A stretch of DNA of 64,000 nt from Alistipes sp. (GTDB lineage Bacteria > Bacteroidota > Bacteroidia > Bacteroidales > Rikenellaceae). Shown one piece after another: positions 49,231-58,978 of this stretch. The stretch covers positions 41,923-105,922 of the forward strand of contig JAFVRC010000044.1 in assembly GCA_017504485.1 (NCBI GenBank), in the 5' to 3' direction. The stretch's first letter is position 1. Each line of letters begins with the position of its first letter. A program made the position numbers and the translations under genes. A model generated the notes under the pieces. The model saw only the letters and a list, made by a program, of their open reading frames with translations, ran no database searches and was not told the origin of the DNA.

Positions 49231-52200
49231 TTACCATGCAGAACTTGTTGTGCCCGGAGGTACGATATTTCCGTTCTCGTCGGTCATCTCGGCATTCAGA
49301 CCGTAGAGCTTGCCCGACTCCTCGCTATTGAAATATACCGTGCCCGTGACGTTGCCGTCCGTGATGGCACGAACATCTTCGGTACCCTCATTCGAGCCGT
49401 CGTCCTTACCATCTATGAAGCCGGCAATCGAGCCTACGCAGAGGTTGCGGCACGTTGGCTTGGCAGCAACCACAGAGCCCGTGTTCTTGCAGTTCTTGGC
49501 GTAGAAGGCGATGGTCGCGAAGTTGTCACCGCGTCCGTTGCCGGCACCGATAACGCCGCCTACAAATACGTCGCAGAGCGACTTACCCGTGAACGACACC
49601 AGACCGCTATTGTTGTGCGAGCCGACAAACGCTCCATCACCGTTACGGCCGTTGTATCCAACTACACCGCCGACATATATCGACTCCTGCGCATCGATGC
49701 TTACCGTTACGGCACCCGTGTTGGTGTGTGCATAGTTGCCATAGCCACCCGAGTAGTAGGCGATACATCCGCCGACGCATATACCATTGGTGGACTCTGT
49801 CGTCTGCTTACCGCCCAAGGTGATTGCACCCGAGTTGATGAACTGTGCCTTATGGCCCGCAGATACGGTACGGCCCGAGATACCTGCCACGTTGAATAGC
49901 GTAGCTGTGGATGTTGCCTTGCAGGTTACATTACCGCTATTCTTAATCTCACCCGTCGCAAGACTCTTGTTGATGTAGGCCGCCACACCGCAGCAGTAGA
50001 GCTGTGAACCCGTGTGGTTTACGTTAGCACCAATGGTGATATTACCCTTATTCTCCCAATTCTCGCCACCTGCGTTTTGGTGCTGTGCCGAGATGCCGGA
50101 GATATAAATATAACTCGTAAAGCTCGATGCAGCAGCGTCATTGCCCGTCGTAGGGTCGATGCCGATATTCAACGAACCCTCGTTACGAGCATTTACAAGC
50201 GGCTGACCCTTTTTCGTTGAGGTGTCTTCTGCGGTCACGGGTACGATACCGGCTACCTGTATGCGGGCTCCCGAATGGTTGGCGTAGATGTCGCCCTCGT
50301 TTACAAAGTCGTGGTTGGACGCGTGCGAAACAGTAGTGCCATCTGTTGCCACCGTCTTTGTACGCATAGTACCAAAGATACCTCCGATCATGCTATTGCC
50401 CGTGACACTAACCGTACTCTTGATGTGAATCGTACCTGTATTTCTCAAGCCATAGAATATATCACCTTCCTCCTCGTAGCCGACACACCCGGCAGCGTAG
50501 AAGTTACCGCCTACGGTCGTGTTGCCGATAGTGATGTTACCGCTGTTGGATATCCACTCTTCCGAGCCGTCAAAGACGCCCGCAGGGCCGATAAACGGAC
50601 AAGTAGTCTGTCCGACAAGGCCGGCAACAAGAAGGGTTCCGCCAAACTTGCAATCCTCGATAGTTATATCGCCTCTGTTGGAAGGCGCATTGTTGTCGGC
50701 ACCTGCACCTACATATCCCGCGAGGCCACCGCAGAAAACCTTACCGGATGTCTCAAAGTCCTTGATAGTGATTGCGCCCTCGTTATACGAGCCATAGGTC
50801 TTTTTGCTCTTCTGCAACGACTGCGTGGACTCGCCGACGCAACCGCCAACATACATCACTCCCGTAGCCACCGTAGTGCCCTTCACGCCATTGATGTTGA
50901 TGTCGCCATAGTTATAGCTGTCGTACGGACGAGCGGTGTCCTTATAACCAATACATCCTGCAATATAGAGGTCATCTGCATTTACCAAGTTGCAAGTAAG
51001 CGTACCGTAGTTTGTCATACGACGAATACGACCATTACCGCGACCGAAAGCACCACCTATCCTAATCGCCTCACCACTCTTTACCGTAACCGTGATGTCG
51101 CCATAGTTTGTCAGGATGTCTCGACGTACTGTCGAATCGGTATTCATGCTTGACATGCCGGCAATGCCGCCAACGTATGGTGTGTACAGAGTGCCGGTCT
51201 CAACACGACCCACGCGAGCCGTATGTGTCAAATCATAAACAACCGGTGCATGGTTAGTAAGATAGGTAGCCGCTGTCGGCACTGCGCTTACACCAAAACG
51301 GCCCGCTACACCACCAACCGTAATAAAGTAGGAATCCGATATTCCGGCAGTCGTACCATTGGCCGTAACCTTACCCGCCGTAGTGTCGTCCTCGATGCCA
51401 TTGGTGATGTGGTCTATCTTGCTATATACAAATCCGAAGCAGCCACCCACGAATAAGCAGTCGCCCGTCAGCGTAGGGGTTGTGCCCGAGTAGGTGACAG
51501 CACCGCTGTTCGTGCAGTAGGTAATCGCACCTGCATCTTCCACCGCTTCAAAGATCTTCTCGTAGCCGACAACACCGCCGAAGCTGATGGTATTAGCCTC
51601 CGAATCCTTATCGAAGAGTACGTCGCCCGAGTTGTCACACTTTGTGATGGTGTATGGCGCGCCGACCGTATACTCGAGGTAGCCGATAATGCCGCCCACA
51701 TAGTAGGTGTTGAGCGTGGCATCTACGGCCGAGATAGCACCCGTATTGTCGCAGTTCTCGATGTTGCAGGCCGACTTGCCGACAACGCCACCGAGGTAGA
51801 GGTTCGCCTCGCCATTATTGGCCGAGATGGTGACTGCTGCGCCATTAGTCAGGTTCGTGAGCGTTGCCGTAGCCACGGTCGTACCAACCAAACCGCCGAC
51901 CGCCGTCTCGCCCGTCGTCGTGCCCGCAACGGCAATCGTCGAGCCCTCGACAAGCGAGCAGCCCTCGATGACGGCCTTATCGCCGGCCGTCTGTGCCACA
52001 GCACCGAAGGTTGCGCCCGGAGCTACCGAGTATGCGCCCTTGAGCTTGAGATTCTTGATAGTACCCGTCGTCGTGGCGAAGAGCGGCTTCACAAGACCCG
52101 AGATGGTGTTGTTGTTACCATCCAGCACGCCGGCAAAGCCCTCGATAGAGGTCCACGCCTCGGCCGTCTCGGCCGATACCTCAAACGGAGCTATCACACG

Positions 52201-53100
52201 CGCAGCCTCCCACGTGAAGGTGCCGGCAGCGACATGCTCCGCAAACTCGCAGAGTGTAGCCTCGTCGTAGATGAGGAACATGTTGGAGTTGTTGATGAAC
52301 GTAGCCTCGCGGAACTCGCGGACAACGCCCGCCTTAATGTTCGAGCCGTCGAACTTCGCAATCATAGACTTGCCATCAGCAGCAGCGAAGGCGGCCTCAA
52401 ACATACCGTACTTGCCGGCAGGAACGGTCACGAAGAACTCCGTGGCCGTAGTCGTCAAGGCACCCTGACCCTCGGCAAAGGTATAGGTAATGGTGCTCGA
52501 CGTCTTACCCGAGAGTGGCGTGAGCTCGCCCGTCGTGCAATCGACCGTAAAGTCACCGGCGATGTCGCCATCGGTGGTGATGGAGATGCTCTTCAAGGTT
52601 ACCTCCTCGCCCTCGGCAGCCTTCACGGCGAAGCGCATGATGCCCGTCAGGTGGCGAAGACCTACGCCCGAAGCGGCATCCGCAGCATATCCGTACATCG
52701 GAGCACTTGCCGCAGCGAACGTGCCCTCGGTGTAAGGCTGCACGGCGGCAAAGCGCACCTGCGAAGCCTCCAAACCCTCGGTGTAAGGGTAGATGATGTT
52801 GTAAGGCGCAGTAGCCGACGTCGTGAGCGTAGCCACGGCGGCATTCTCCTCGTCGATAGCCACCTCAACGGCCTCGCCATTGACGGCTACCACGTCGCCT
52901 GCGCTCCAATAGAGCAGATACTTGCCCTCGACCTTCTCGCCCAACTCCGTGCGCACTTCGGCGTCAGAGATGGAGGCCGTGAGGGTGACATTTCCCCCCC
53001 CCGAGGTTGGCGTTTTGACCAGGTCCTCGGTCGTATCGTTCACACAGGCCGTGAAGCCGAGTGCGGCGATAGCGATTAGAAATCCATAGATTTTTCTCAT
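49231..53100 (-). CDS. Giant repeat lipoprotein with poly-G tract (copy A)
   Basis: A 1289-aa lipoprotein (lipobox GFTAC, Cys19) whose N-terminal domain matches the other lipoproteins here (RTELGE...LLYWSAGDVVAVNG, YPYTEG). Then comes a linker module (GFAGVLDGNNNTISGLVKP, repeated in copy B) and about 20 GLUG-like units with the core (V/I)GG(V/C/I)xG followed by N-x-G, suggesting a beta-solenoid adhesin. Codons 33-36 lie in a run of nine G on the coding strand (52994-53002). Loss or gain of one G causes a stop soon after. A full promoter lies upstream; the 47-aa peptide gene follows. Function as surface adhesin is inference. Confidence 0.9.
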   Translation of the reverse strand: MRKIYGFLIAIAALGFTACVNDTTEDLVKTPTSGGGNVTLTASISDAEVRTELGEKVEGKYLLYWSAGDVVAVNGEAVEVAIDEENAAVATLTTSATAPYNIIYPYTEGLEASQVRFAAVQPYTEGTFAAASAPMYGYAADAASGVGLRHLTGIMRFAVKAAEGEEVTLKSISITTDGDIAGDFTVDCTTGELTPLSGKTSSTITYTFAEGQGALTTTATEFFVTVPAGKYGMFEAAFAAADGKSMIAKFDGSNIKAGVVREFREATFINNSNMFLIYDEATLCEFAEHVAAGTFTWEAARVIAPFEVSAETAEAWTSIEGFAGVLDGNNNTISGLVKPLFATTTGTIKNLKLKGAYSVAPGATFGAVAQTAGDKAVIEGCSLVEGSTIAVAGTTTGETAVGGLVGTTVATATLTNLTNGAAVTISANNGEANLYLGGVVGKSACNIENCDNTGAISAVDATLNTYYVGGIIGYLEYTVGAPYTITKCDNSGDVLFDKDSEANTISFGGVVGYEKIFEAVEDAGAITYCTNSGAVTYSGTTPTLTGDCLFVGGCFGFVYSKIDHITNGIEDDTTAGKVTANGTTAGISDSYFITVGGVAGRFGVSAVPTAATYLTNHAPVVYDLTHTARVGRVETGTLYTPYVGGIAGMSSMNTDSTVRRDILTNYGDITVTVKSGEAIRIGGAFGRGNGRIRRMTNYGTLTCNLVNADDLYIAGCIGYKDTARPYDSYNYGDININGVKGTTVATGVMYVGGCVGESTQSLQKSKKTYGSYNEGAITIKDFETSGKVFCGGLAGYVGAGADNNAPSNRGDITIEDCKFGGTLLVAGLVGQTTCPFIGPAGVFDGSEEWISNSGNITIGNTTVGGNFYAAGCVGYEEEGDIFYGLRNTGTIHIKSTVSVTGNSMIGGIFGTMRTKTVATDGTTVSHASNHDFVNEGDIYANHSGARIQVAGIVPVTAEDTSTKKGQPLVNARNEGSLNIGIDPTTGNDAAASSFTSYIYISGISAQHQNAGGENWENKGNITIGANVNHTGSQLYCCGVAAYINKSLATGEIKNSGNVTCKATSTATLFNVAGISGRTVSAGHKAQFINSGAITLGGKQTTESTNGICVGGCIAYYSGGYGNYAHTNTGAVTVSIDAQESIYVGGVVGYNGRNGDGAFVGSHNNSGLVSFTGKSLCDVFVGGVIGAGNGRGDNFATIAFYAKNCKNTGSVVAAKPTCRNLCVGSIAGFIDGKDDGSNEGTEDVRAITDGNVTGTVYFNSEESGKLYGLNAEMTDENGNIVPPGTTSSAW
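52994..53002 (-). repeat. Nine-base poly-G tract in copy A (phase-variation candidate)
   Basis: The plus strand reads nine C, so the coding strand has G9 (codons TCG GGG GGG GGA). With ten G a TGA follows about nine codons later; with eight G a TAG follows within 50 codons. The current length leaves the gene open. Confidence 0.9.
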
Positions 53101-53177
53101 ACGTTTTGATAGTTTAGTAAAAAAAAGTTGTTTATTGTTCTTTCGTTACAAAAAATATGTTTTCGACCATTTTTTTG

Positions 53178-53209
53178 CAAAGATATGTGTTTTTTATTAA
53201 AAAAACAAA
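53178..53209 (-). promoter_or_regulatory. Promoter for the giant lipoprotein (copy A)
   Basis: On the minus strand TTTG (53209-53206), 20 nt and TATCTTTG (53185-53178) form a full consensus promoter about 78 nt upstream of the start. Confidence 0.7.
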
Positions 53210-53255
53210 TCGCAAAAAAAATGTGGCGAGATGTTGGTATGTGACAAAAAAATAG

Positions 53256-53263
53256 TATCTTTA
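53256..53263 (+). promoter_or_regulatory. -7-like element for the ccsBA operon
   Basis: TATCTTTA differs at one position from the Bacteroidota -7 consensus. It sits 22 nt before the start at 53286, with a TTGG 18 nt upstream. Confidence 0.35.
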
Positions 53264-53285
53264 CGTTCGAAAGGTGTGTGAACAG

Positions 53286-54101
53286 ATGAAGTCGAATGGA
53301 GAATATGTGCCGAGAATAGTGTTGGCCGTAGCTGTCGCTGCGCTCTTCGGCGTGCAGTGGGCTTTTGGCGACTTCCCGATGTGGCTCTTTGCTGCGCCGA
53401 TGAACCTGCTGGTCGGGGCATTGTGGCTTGTTGTGCTGTGGGAGGGATATCGCCGCCGCGAAAGGTCGGCCATTGTGCGCTATATGCTCTCGGCCGAGGC
53501 TACATATACGTCGCTCGCCGTGGCGGCTGTGGCGGCCCTTGTGCTCGGATTGCAGAGCGTGCCCGCCTCGGCGTCGTGGCCCGCGGTCGGAGGGTATATC
53601 TTTGTATTGACACACCTGACCTTTGTTATTCTGCGTGGGTGGCGCAATAAGAGCGGCGTGCGCCTGCGCTTTGTGGTGTTGCACGGCGGCATCTGGCTTG
53701 CGATGGCCTCGATGCTCTTCGGAGCGCCCGACAAGCAGATTCTCAGGATGGAGTTGGGCAGCGAGCCGTGCCGCATGGCCCTCGATGAGCGGGGCGACAG
53801 CCGCCTGCTCGACTACGAATTGAGCCTCGCGGCATTCGATGTGCAGCACTACGAGGATGGCTCGCCGCAGCGATTTTGTGCGACGGTAAGGGTGGATGGC
53901 GAAGAGGTTGATATAGAGGTGAATAGCCCTTACTCGCCGAGCTATGGTGAGGATATATATCTGGTGAGCTACGATGCCAAAGGGTGCATCTTGCAGATTG
54001 TACGCGAGCCGTGGCGGGCGGTGACCGCGACGGGCGTGGCGATGCTGCTGCTCGGGGCTTTTATGATGTTTATGCAGGGTTTTAGACGGGAGGAGCGATG
54101 A
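53286..54101 (+). CDS. Cytochrome c biogenesis protein, ResB/CcsB-like
   Basis: A 271-aa membrane protein of the System II cytochrome c maturation complex. It has hydrophobic segments near residues 10-30, 35-55, 70-90 and 100-115, a large periplasmic part (SRLLDYELSLAAFDVQHYEDG, VNSPYSPSYGEDIYLVSYDA) and a C-terminal segment (TATGVAMLLLGAFMMFM). With CcsA it brings haem to apocytochromes for CXXCH attachment. The ATG at 53286 is preferred to a GTG at 53274. It overlaps ccsA by four bases (ATGA). Confidence 0.85.
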   Translation: MKSNGEYVPRIVLAVAVAALFGVQWAFGDFPMWLFAAPMNLLVGALWLVVLWEGYRRRERSAIVRYMLSAEATYTSLAVAAVAALVLGLQSVPASASWPAVGGYIFVLTHLTFVILRGWRNKSGVRLRFVVLHGGIWLAMASMLFGAPDKQILRMELGSEPCRMALDERGDSRLLDYELSLAAFDVQHYEDGSPQRFCATVRVDGEEVDIEVNSPYSPSYGEDIYLVSYDAKGCILQIVREPWRAVTATGVAMLLLGAFMMFMQGFRREER

Positions 54102-54880
54102 TCGTAGGGTGGAACATATTTCCGTGGTTTGCAGCTGCGACGGCCGTGTCGGCCGTTGTTGCCTCGCTGCTTGCGCTCCGCAATCGCAGGATGGAGGCTT
54201 TGGTGGCTGCTTCGCTTGCGGTGGCTGTATTGGTGACCTTTGTGGCCCTTATGTGGGTGTCGCTCGAGAGGCCTCCGATGCGCACGATGGGCGAGACGCG
54301 ATTGTGGTACTCGTTGTTCCTGCTTGTGGCGGGTGTGGCGACCTATGCGAGGTGGCGGTTTAGGTGGGTGCTGTCGTTCTCGACACTGCTCGCCACGGTC
54401 TTTATGGTGCTCAATGTGTTGCGCCCCGAACTGCACGACAAGAGCCTTATGCCGGCCCTGCAAAGTGCATGGTTTGTGCCTCACGTCTCGATATATATCT
54501 TTTCGTATGCGTTGCTCGGTGTAGCGGCCCTGACGGCCGTATATGTGCTCGTCAAGCGCGATGTGAAGCCCCTGCCGGCCGTGGAAAATCTGCTTGGCGG
54601 AGGGGTGGCCCTCTTTACGGTGGGAATGCTGACGGGTGCCCTATGGGCCAAGCAGGCGTGGGGTGAGTATTGGAGTTGGGATGCCAAGGAGGCGTGGGCT
54701 GCTGCAACGTGGTTTATATATCTGGGAGCCATACATTTGCGACTTATGCGACCGCGTGCCGTGCGCGCATTTTGCGCGATGGTAATTGTTGGCTTCCTCG
54801 CCTTGCAAATGTGTTGGTATGGTGTGAATTATCTGCCGTCGGCCGCCAAAAGTGTACACTCTTATAATCGAAATAATTAA
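54098..54880 (+). CDS. ccsA: Cytochrome c biogenesis protein CcsA (haem handling, WWD-type)
   Basis: A 260-aa inner-membrane protein of System II. The tryptophan-rich haem-binding motif WGEYWSWDAKE is at residues 188-198, and possible haem-ligating His130 (PHVSIYIFSY) and His213 flank it. Multiple membrane segments. It forms the haem export/ligation complex with the ResB-like protein translated from the overlapping upstream gene. The product of the next gene is a multi-haem substrate of the pathway. Confidence 0.93.
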   Translation: MIVGWNIFPWFAAATAVSAVVASLLALRNRRMEALVAASLAVAVLVTFVALMWVSLERPPMRTMGETRLWYSLFLLVAGVATYARWRFRWVLSFSTLLATVFMVLNVLRPELHDKSLMPALQSAWFVPHVSIYIFSYALLGVAALTAVYVLVKRDVKPLPAVENLLGGGVALFTVGMLTGALWAKQAWGEYWSWDAKEAWAAATWFIYLGAIHLRLMRPRAVRAFCAMVIVGFLALQMCWYGVNYLPSAAKSVHSYNRNN

Positions 54881-54901
54881 CCTCTAAAAACAACAGTCGT
54901 T

Positions 54902-56284
54902 ATGAAGAAAAAACTACTCTTTTTAGCCCTGGTGCTTGCGGTCATGTTGCTCGCAATATTCCGCATCTCGGATAGGGTGCCATCGGCCGACTATCCGCTC
55001 AACGAGCGTGTTGCCGCCATCTTTGTCAAGGGTGGCTGTCTGGAGTGCCATACGGCAGAGCCGGAGTTGCCGTTCTACTTTAAGTTCCCCGTGGTGGGCG
55101 ATGTGATGAAGAAGGATATTGACGAGGGCTTCCGTGCCTTCGATATGGAGCCGCTGTGGGTGACTATGCAGTCCGGTGAGGGCGAGCTGAACCCCGTGGA
55201 TGTTGCGAAAATCGAGAAGGTGGCACTCGACAAGCGTATGCCTATGGCGAAGTACTACCTCGTGCATTGGGGCAGCCGTATGACGAATGCCAAGCGCGAC
55301 GTGATTCTCGAGTGGGCCGCGGCATACCGCACGGCACACTACAACGACGGCCTCACGGGTGACCGCGCGGCCGAGCCTGTGCGACCTATCGACCTCGAGC
55401 TTCCATACGACGAGGCGAAGGCTGCGCTGGGATTTAAGCTATACCACGATACGCGTCTTTCGGTCGATAATACCGTGTCGTGCGCCTCGTGCCACGGCCT
55501 GAATACGGCGGGTGTCGATAACAAGCAGTACTCCGAGGGTGTCGAGGGTAAGCTCGGCGGTGTGAATGCGCCGACGGTCTATAACGCGGTCTATAACTTC
55601 GTGCAGTTCTGGGATGGTCGTGCTGCAACACTTGCCGACCAGGCTGCCGGTCCTCCGTTGAATCCGGTGGAGATGGCCTCGCCTAACTTCGATGCCATTA
55701 TCGCCAAACTCAATGCCGACCGCAAGTTTGCCCGCGAGTTCAAGGCGGTCTATCCCGATGGATTTACGCAGGCGACGATTACCGATGCTATCGAGCAGTT
55801 CGAGCGCACGCTCATAACACCTAACTCGCGATTCGATAAATACTTGCGAGGCGACGATGCCGCCATCACGGCCGAGGAGCTGCGGGGCTATGAGCTCTTC
55901 AAGAAGTACAACTGTGCTACCTGCCACGTCGGCCCTAATCTCGGCGGTGAGACATACGAGCTGATGGGTTTGCGCAAGCACTACTTTGCAGACCGTGGCT
56001 TGGAACTTACCGAGGAGGATAATGGCCGCTACAAGCAGACGGGTGTGGAACGCGACCGCCACCGCTTCAAGGTGCCGGGCTTGCGCAATGTTGCTCTGAC
56101 GTGGCCATACTACCACGACGGTACGCGCACCTCGCTCAAGGAGGCGGTGTGCGATATGGGTACTTATCAGTCGGGTGTTGCCCTTACGGACGAGGAGGAG
56201 GATTTGATTGTGGCCTTCCTCAATACGCTGACCGGAGAGTATCAGGGCAAACCGCTCGCAAATGCCAACTCGCCACGCCAATAG
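54902..56284 (+). CDS. Tri-haem cytochrome c peroxidase
   Basis: A 460-aa exported protein with an N-terminal anchor or signal (LLFLALVLAVMLLAIF) and three CxxCH haem sites: CLECH (46-50), CASCH (194-198) and CATCH (338-342). The last two belong to the CCP/MauG domain (NTVSCASCHGLNTAG, FWDGRAATLADQA, RFDKYLRGD); the first marks a separate N-terminal haem-binding domain that could relay electrons. It would reduce hydrogen peroxide in the periplasm. It directly follows ccsBA, so maturation and substrate are encoded together. Confidence 0.93.
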   Translation: MKKKLLFLALVLAVMLLAIFRISDRVPSADYPLNERVAAIFVKGGCLECHTAEPELPFYFKFPVVGDVMKKDIDEGFRAFDMEPLWVTMQSGEGELNPVDVAKIEKVALDKRMPMAKYYLVHWGSRMTNAKRDVILEWAAAYRTAHYNDGLTGDRAAEPVRPIDLELPYDEAKAALGFKLYHDTRLSVDNTVSCASCHGLNTAGVDNKQYSEGVEGKLGGVNAPTVYNAVYNFVQFWDGRAATLADQAAGPPLNPVEMASPNFDAIIAKLNADRKFAREFKAVYPDGFTQATITDAIEQFERTLITPNSRFDKYLRGDDAAITAEELRGYELFKKYNCATCHVGPNLGGETYELMGLRKHYFADRGLELTEEDNGRYKQTGVERDRHRFKVPGLRNVALTWPYYHDGTRTSLKEAVCDMGTYQSGVALTDEEEDLIVAFLNTLTGEYQGKPLANANSPRQ

Positions 56285-56347
56285 GTGTAGAGTGTGATTG
56301 ATTGTTGGGGTATCGCCTTGTTTTTGGTCGGTACCCCGATTTTTTTG

Positions 56348-56378
56348 TTTGATAATCCCCAATATTTTAGTATCTTTG
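56348..56378 (+). promoter_or_regulatory. Promoter for the GH20 gene
   Basis: TTTG (56348-56351), 19 nt and TATCTTTG (56371-56378) form a full consensus promoter 35 nt upstream of the start codon. Confidence 0.7.
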
Positions 56379-56413
56379 TGCCAATAAATACAAACCAATA
56401 TAACCGAACACTA

Positions 56414-58021
56414 ATGAGTAGACTTTTTGCAATAGCGGCCGCTCTGTTTGCGGCCGTTGCGGTGTCGGCACAGAGTGCCGCAACAGTGATTATCCCACGG
56501 CCCGTGGAGGCTGTGTCGCTCAAAGGCTCGTATATCGTGGGTGAGAAGTGCGTAATCCGTACTGCCGAGCAGAGCCTCGTGCGTCCGGCTGAGATTTTTG
56601 CCGGATATGTGGCAGGCGAGGAGGGGCTCTCTCTTGCCGTTGAGCAGAGCGGCAAGCGCGGAGGTATAACTTTGTCGCTCGATGCTGCGCTTGCCAAGGA
56701 GGAGTACCGCCTGACGATTACATCGAAAGGCGTAGTGATTAAGGGCTCCACGCCGCAGGGTGTATTCTATGGCTTGCAGAGTCTGCGCCAGCTGCTCTCG
56801 GCTGCCGAGAAGTGCAAGAAGGGCTACGAGTTGCAGGGTGTGGATATTACCGACAAGCCGCTGCTCGGACATCGTGGTGCGATGCTCGACGTAGGTCGCT
56901 ACTTCTTCACCGTAGCCGAGGTTAAGCGATTTATCGACATCGCGGCGATGCATAAGCTCAACATATTCCATTGGCACTTGACCGAGGATCAGGGTTGGCG
57001 CATCGAAATTAAGAAGTATCCAAACCTCACGAAGATAGGTTCGAAGCGTGAGCAGACCATAATGGGTCGTAACAGCATCTCTAAAACCTATGACGGTACG
57101 CCGCACGGTGGATACTACACGCAGGAGGAGATTCGCGATATCGTGGCCTATGCTGCCGAGCGTTATATCGAGGTTGTTCCGGAGATTGATATGCCGGGCC
57201 ATATGGTAGCCGCATTGGCTTCGTATAACCACCTCGGATGCCGCGATGAGAAGTTCAAGGTGCGCACGCGCTGGGGAATCTCGAAAGATGTGCTCTGTGC
57301 CGGTAAGGAGACGACCTTCGAGTTTGTCGAGGGGGTGCTCTCGGAGGTTATCTCGCTCTTCCCATCGAAGTATATACACCTCGGTGGCGATGAGGCTCCG
57401 CGTAATCGTTGGAAGGAGTGCCCACACTGCCAGAAGCGTATCAAGGAGGAGGGCCTGAAAGATGAGAATGAACTACAGAGCTATTTTATGCACCGCGTCG
57501 AGAAGTTCCTTGCCGAGCGCGGGCGCAAGATTATCGGTTGGGATGAGATTATCTACGGAGGTATCAATAAGAGTGCGACCATCATGCTCTGGAATGACCG
57601 TAATCGCGCCAAGGCCACGTCGCTCGGCAACGACGTGATTCTTACGCCGAAGTACTTCTGCTATATGGACTACTACCAGACTACGCGCCCATACAGCAAC
57701 AAAGAGGGCCTTATGTTCCGCGATGAGCGTATCTTGACACTCCGCAAGGCGTATAGCCTCAACCCTTACGAGGGTATGCAGCCTTCGGAGTACGGCCGTA
57801 TCCGCGGCGTGCAGGCGAACCTTTGGACCGAGTATATACCTAACTTCCACCGCGCACAGGAGAAACTGCTGCCGCGTCTGGCTGCTACGGCCGAGGCGGG
57901 TTGGTCGAGCGGCAAGAAGGATTTTGAGGACTTCACGCGCCGCATCAACCATCTGCGCCGCCTCTACGACAAGGCGGGCTTGCACTATGCAACCTACTTC
58001 TTTGACGGAGTTGATGAATAG
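56414..58021 (+). CDS. Secreted GH20 beta-N-acetylhexosaminidase
   Basis: A 535-aa enzyme with a signal peptide (FAIAAALFAAVAVSAQ). It has a GH20b N-terminal domain and a catalytic barrel with FHWHLTEDQGWRIEIKKYP, DMPGHMVAAL, the catalytic pair Asp326-Glu327 in HLGGDEAPR, and WDEII. It releases terminal GlcNAc or GalNAc from host glycans by substrate-assisted catalysis. The ATG at 56414 is selected because it starts a clean signal peptide and follows a full promoter; the open frame continues upstream. A GC-rich hairpin follows. Confidence 0.95.
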   Translation: MSRLFAIAAALFAAVAVSAQSAATVIIPRPVEAVSLKGSYIVGEKCVIRTAEQSLVRPAEIFAGYVAGEEGLSLAVEQSGKRGGITLSLDAALAKEEYRLTITSKGVVIKGSTPQGVFYGLQSLRQLLSAAEKCKKGYELQGVDITDKPLLGHRGAMLDVGRYFFTVAEVKRFIDIAAMHKLNIFHWHLTEDQGWRIEIKKYPNLTKIGSKREQTIMGRNSISKTYDGTPHGGYYTQEEIRDIVAYAAERYIEVVPEIDMPGHMVAALASYNHLGCRDEKFKVRTRWGISKDVLCAGKETTFEFVEGVLSEVISLFPSKYIHLGGDEAPRNRWKECPHCQKRIKEEGLKDENELQSYFMHRVEKFLAERGRKIIGWDEIIYGGINKSATIMLWNDRNRAKATSLGNDVILTPKYFCYMDYYQTTRPYSNKEGLMFRDERILTLRKAYSLNPYEGMQPSEYGRIRGVQANLWTEYIPNFHRAQEKLLPRLAATAEAGWSSGKKDFEDFTRRINHLRRLYDKAGLHYATYFFDGVDE

Positions 58022-58030
58022 AGATTATTG

Positions 58031-58057
58031 GGGGCTGCCTGCGACCGCAGGTGCCCC
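58031..58057 (+). terminator. Possible terminator after the GH20 gene
   Basis: GGGGC..CCTGC pairs with GCAGG.GCCCC around a GACC loop. The stem has a small internal loop and no T tract, so it is only possible. Confidence 0.45.
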
Positions 58058-58087
58058 TAAAATTACGCACTTTTAGTGGGCCTAATT

Positions 58088-58978
58088 ATGCATCTCTCAT
58101 CGCATATAATGCGTACCGTGGCAATGCCGATATGTATGTTGGTCGGTGCGCTGTTGTGCTATCCTATATCGGCGTTTGATGCATGGTGCGGCCACGCTAC
58201 GACGCCCGTGCTGGTCTGCATGATGCTCTTCGTGACCTTCTGCCGTGTGGATATGCGCGAGATGCGTCCGACGATGATGCACGTTTGGCTGCTTGTCGTG
58301 CAGCTTGTCGGCTGTGTGGCAGTATATGCAATCTTGCGCCCCTTCGGTGAGACCCTCGCGCAAGGAGGTATGATATGCGTGCTGATGCCTATCGCTATGG
58401 GTGCAGTGGTCATAGGCGGGATGCTCGGAGCGAAGGTCGAAACGATGGCTACGCATTGCCTCGTCTGCAACCTCGCCACAGCGCTCGTTGCCCCTGTTAT
58501 ACTATCATATACGGGCACGGGAGAGTGTACATTGTGGCAGATATTGGGGCGTATCGCGCCGATGCTTATTGTTCCGTTTGTTGCGGGGCAGGTGTGCCGC
58601 AGGTGGGTGAAGCCGGTGGCGCAGTGGGTTGGGCAGCACAGCCAGATATCGTTCTATATATGGCTTGTCTCGCTGCTTATCATCATAGGACGCACGACGC
58701 ACTTTATAATCCTGAGCGGTACGGAGGAGCTGCATACGGAGATTGCTTTGGCGGCTGTAGCCTTGGTGATATGCATTGCGCAGTTTTGTGTCGGACGTCG
58801 CATTGGTCGCCGCTACGGCGATGCGGCGGCAGGAGGGCAGTCGCTCGGGCAAAAGAATACGGTGTTGGCCGTGTGGATGGCGCAGTCGTTTCTCTCGCCT
58901 TTGGCGTGTGTTGCGCCGACGGCCTATATCGTGTGGCAAAATATCGTAAATTCCTACCAAATATACAAGAAGCACTGA
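58088..58978 (+). CDS. Bile acid:sodium symporter-family (BASS) transporter
   Basis: A 296-aa inner-membrane protein with about nine hydrophobic segments (AMPICMLVGALLCYPISAF, VLMPIAMGAVVIGGMLGA, LIVPFVAGQVC and others). A GGQSLGQKNTVLAVWMAQSF stretch resembles the BASS family crossover region. The substrate may be bile acids or other organic acids. An ATG at 58088 is chosen; a GTG at 58076 adds four residues. Its stop overlaps the dusB start by one base (TGATG). Confidence 0.78.
   Translation: MHLSSHIMRTVAMPICMLVGALLCYPISAFDAWCGHATTPVLVCMMLFVTFCRVDMREMRPTMMHVWLLVVQLVGCVAVYAILRPFGETLAQGGMICVLMPIAMGAVVIGGMLGAKVETMATHCLVCNLATALVAPVILSYTGTGECTLWQILGRIAPMLIVPFVAGQVCRRWVKPVAQWVGQHSQISFYIWLVSLLIIIGRTTHFIILSGTEELHTEIALAAVALVICIAQFCVGRRIGRRYGDAAAGGQSLGQKNTVLAVWMAQSFLSPLACVAPTAYIVWQNIVNSYQIYKKH

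Noticed and set aside
58375-58977. In-frame upstream extension of dusB
   Set aside because: This part is another frame of the transporter gene; the Dus fold starts at 58978.
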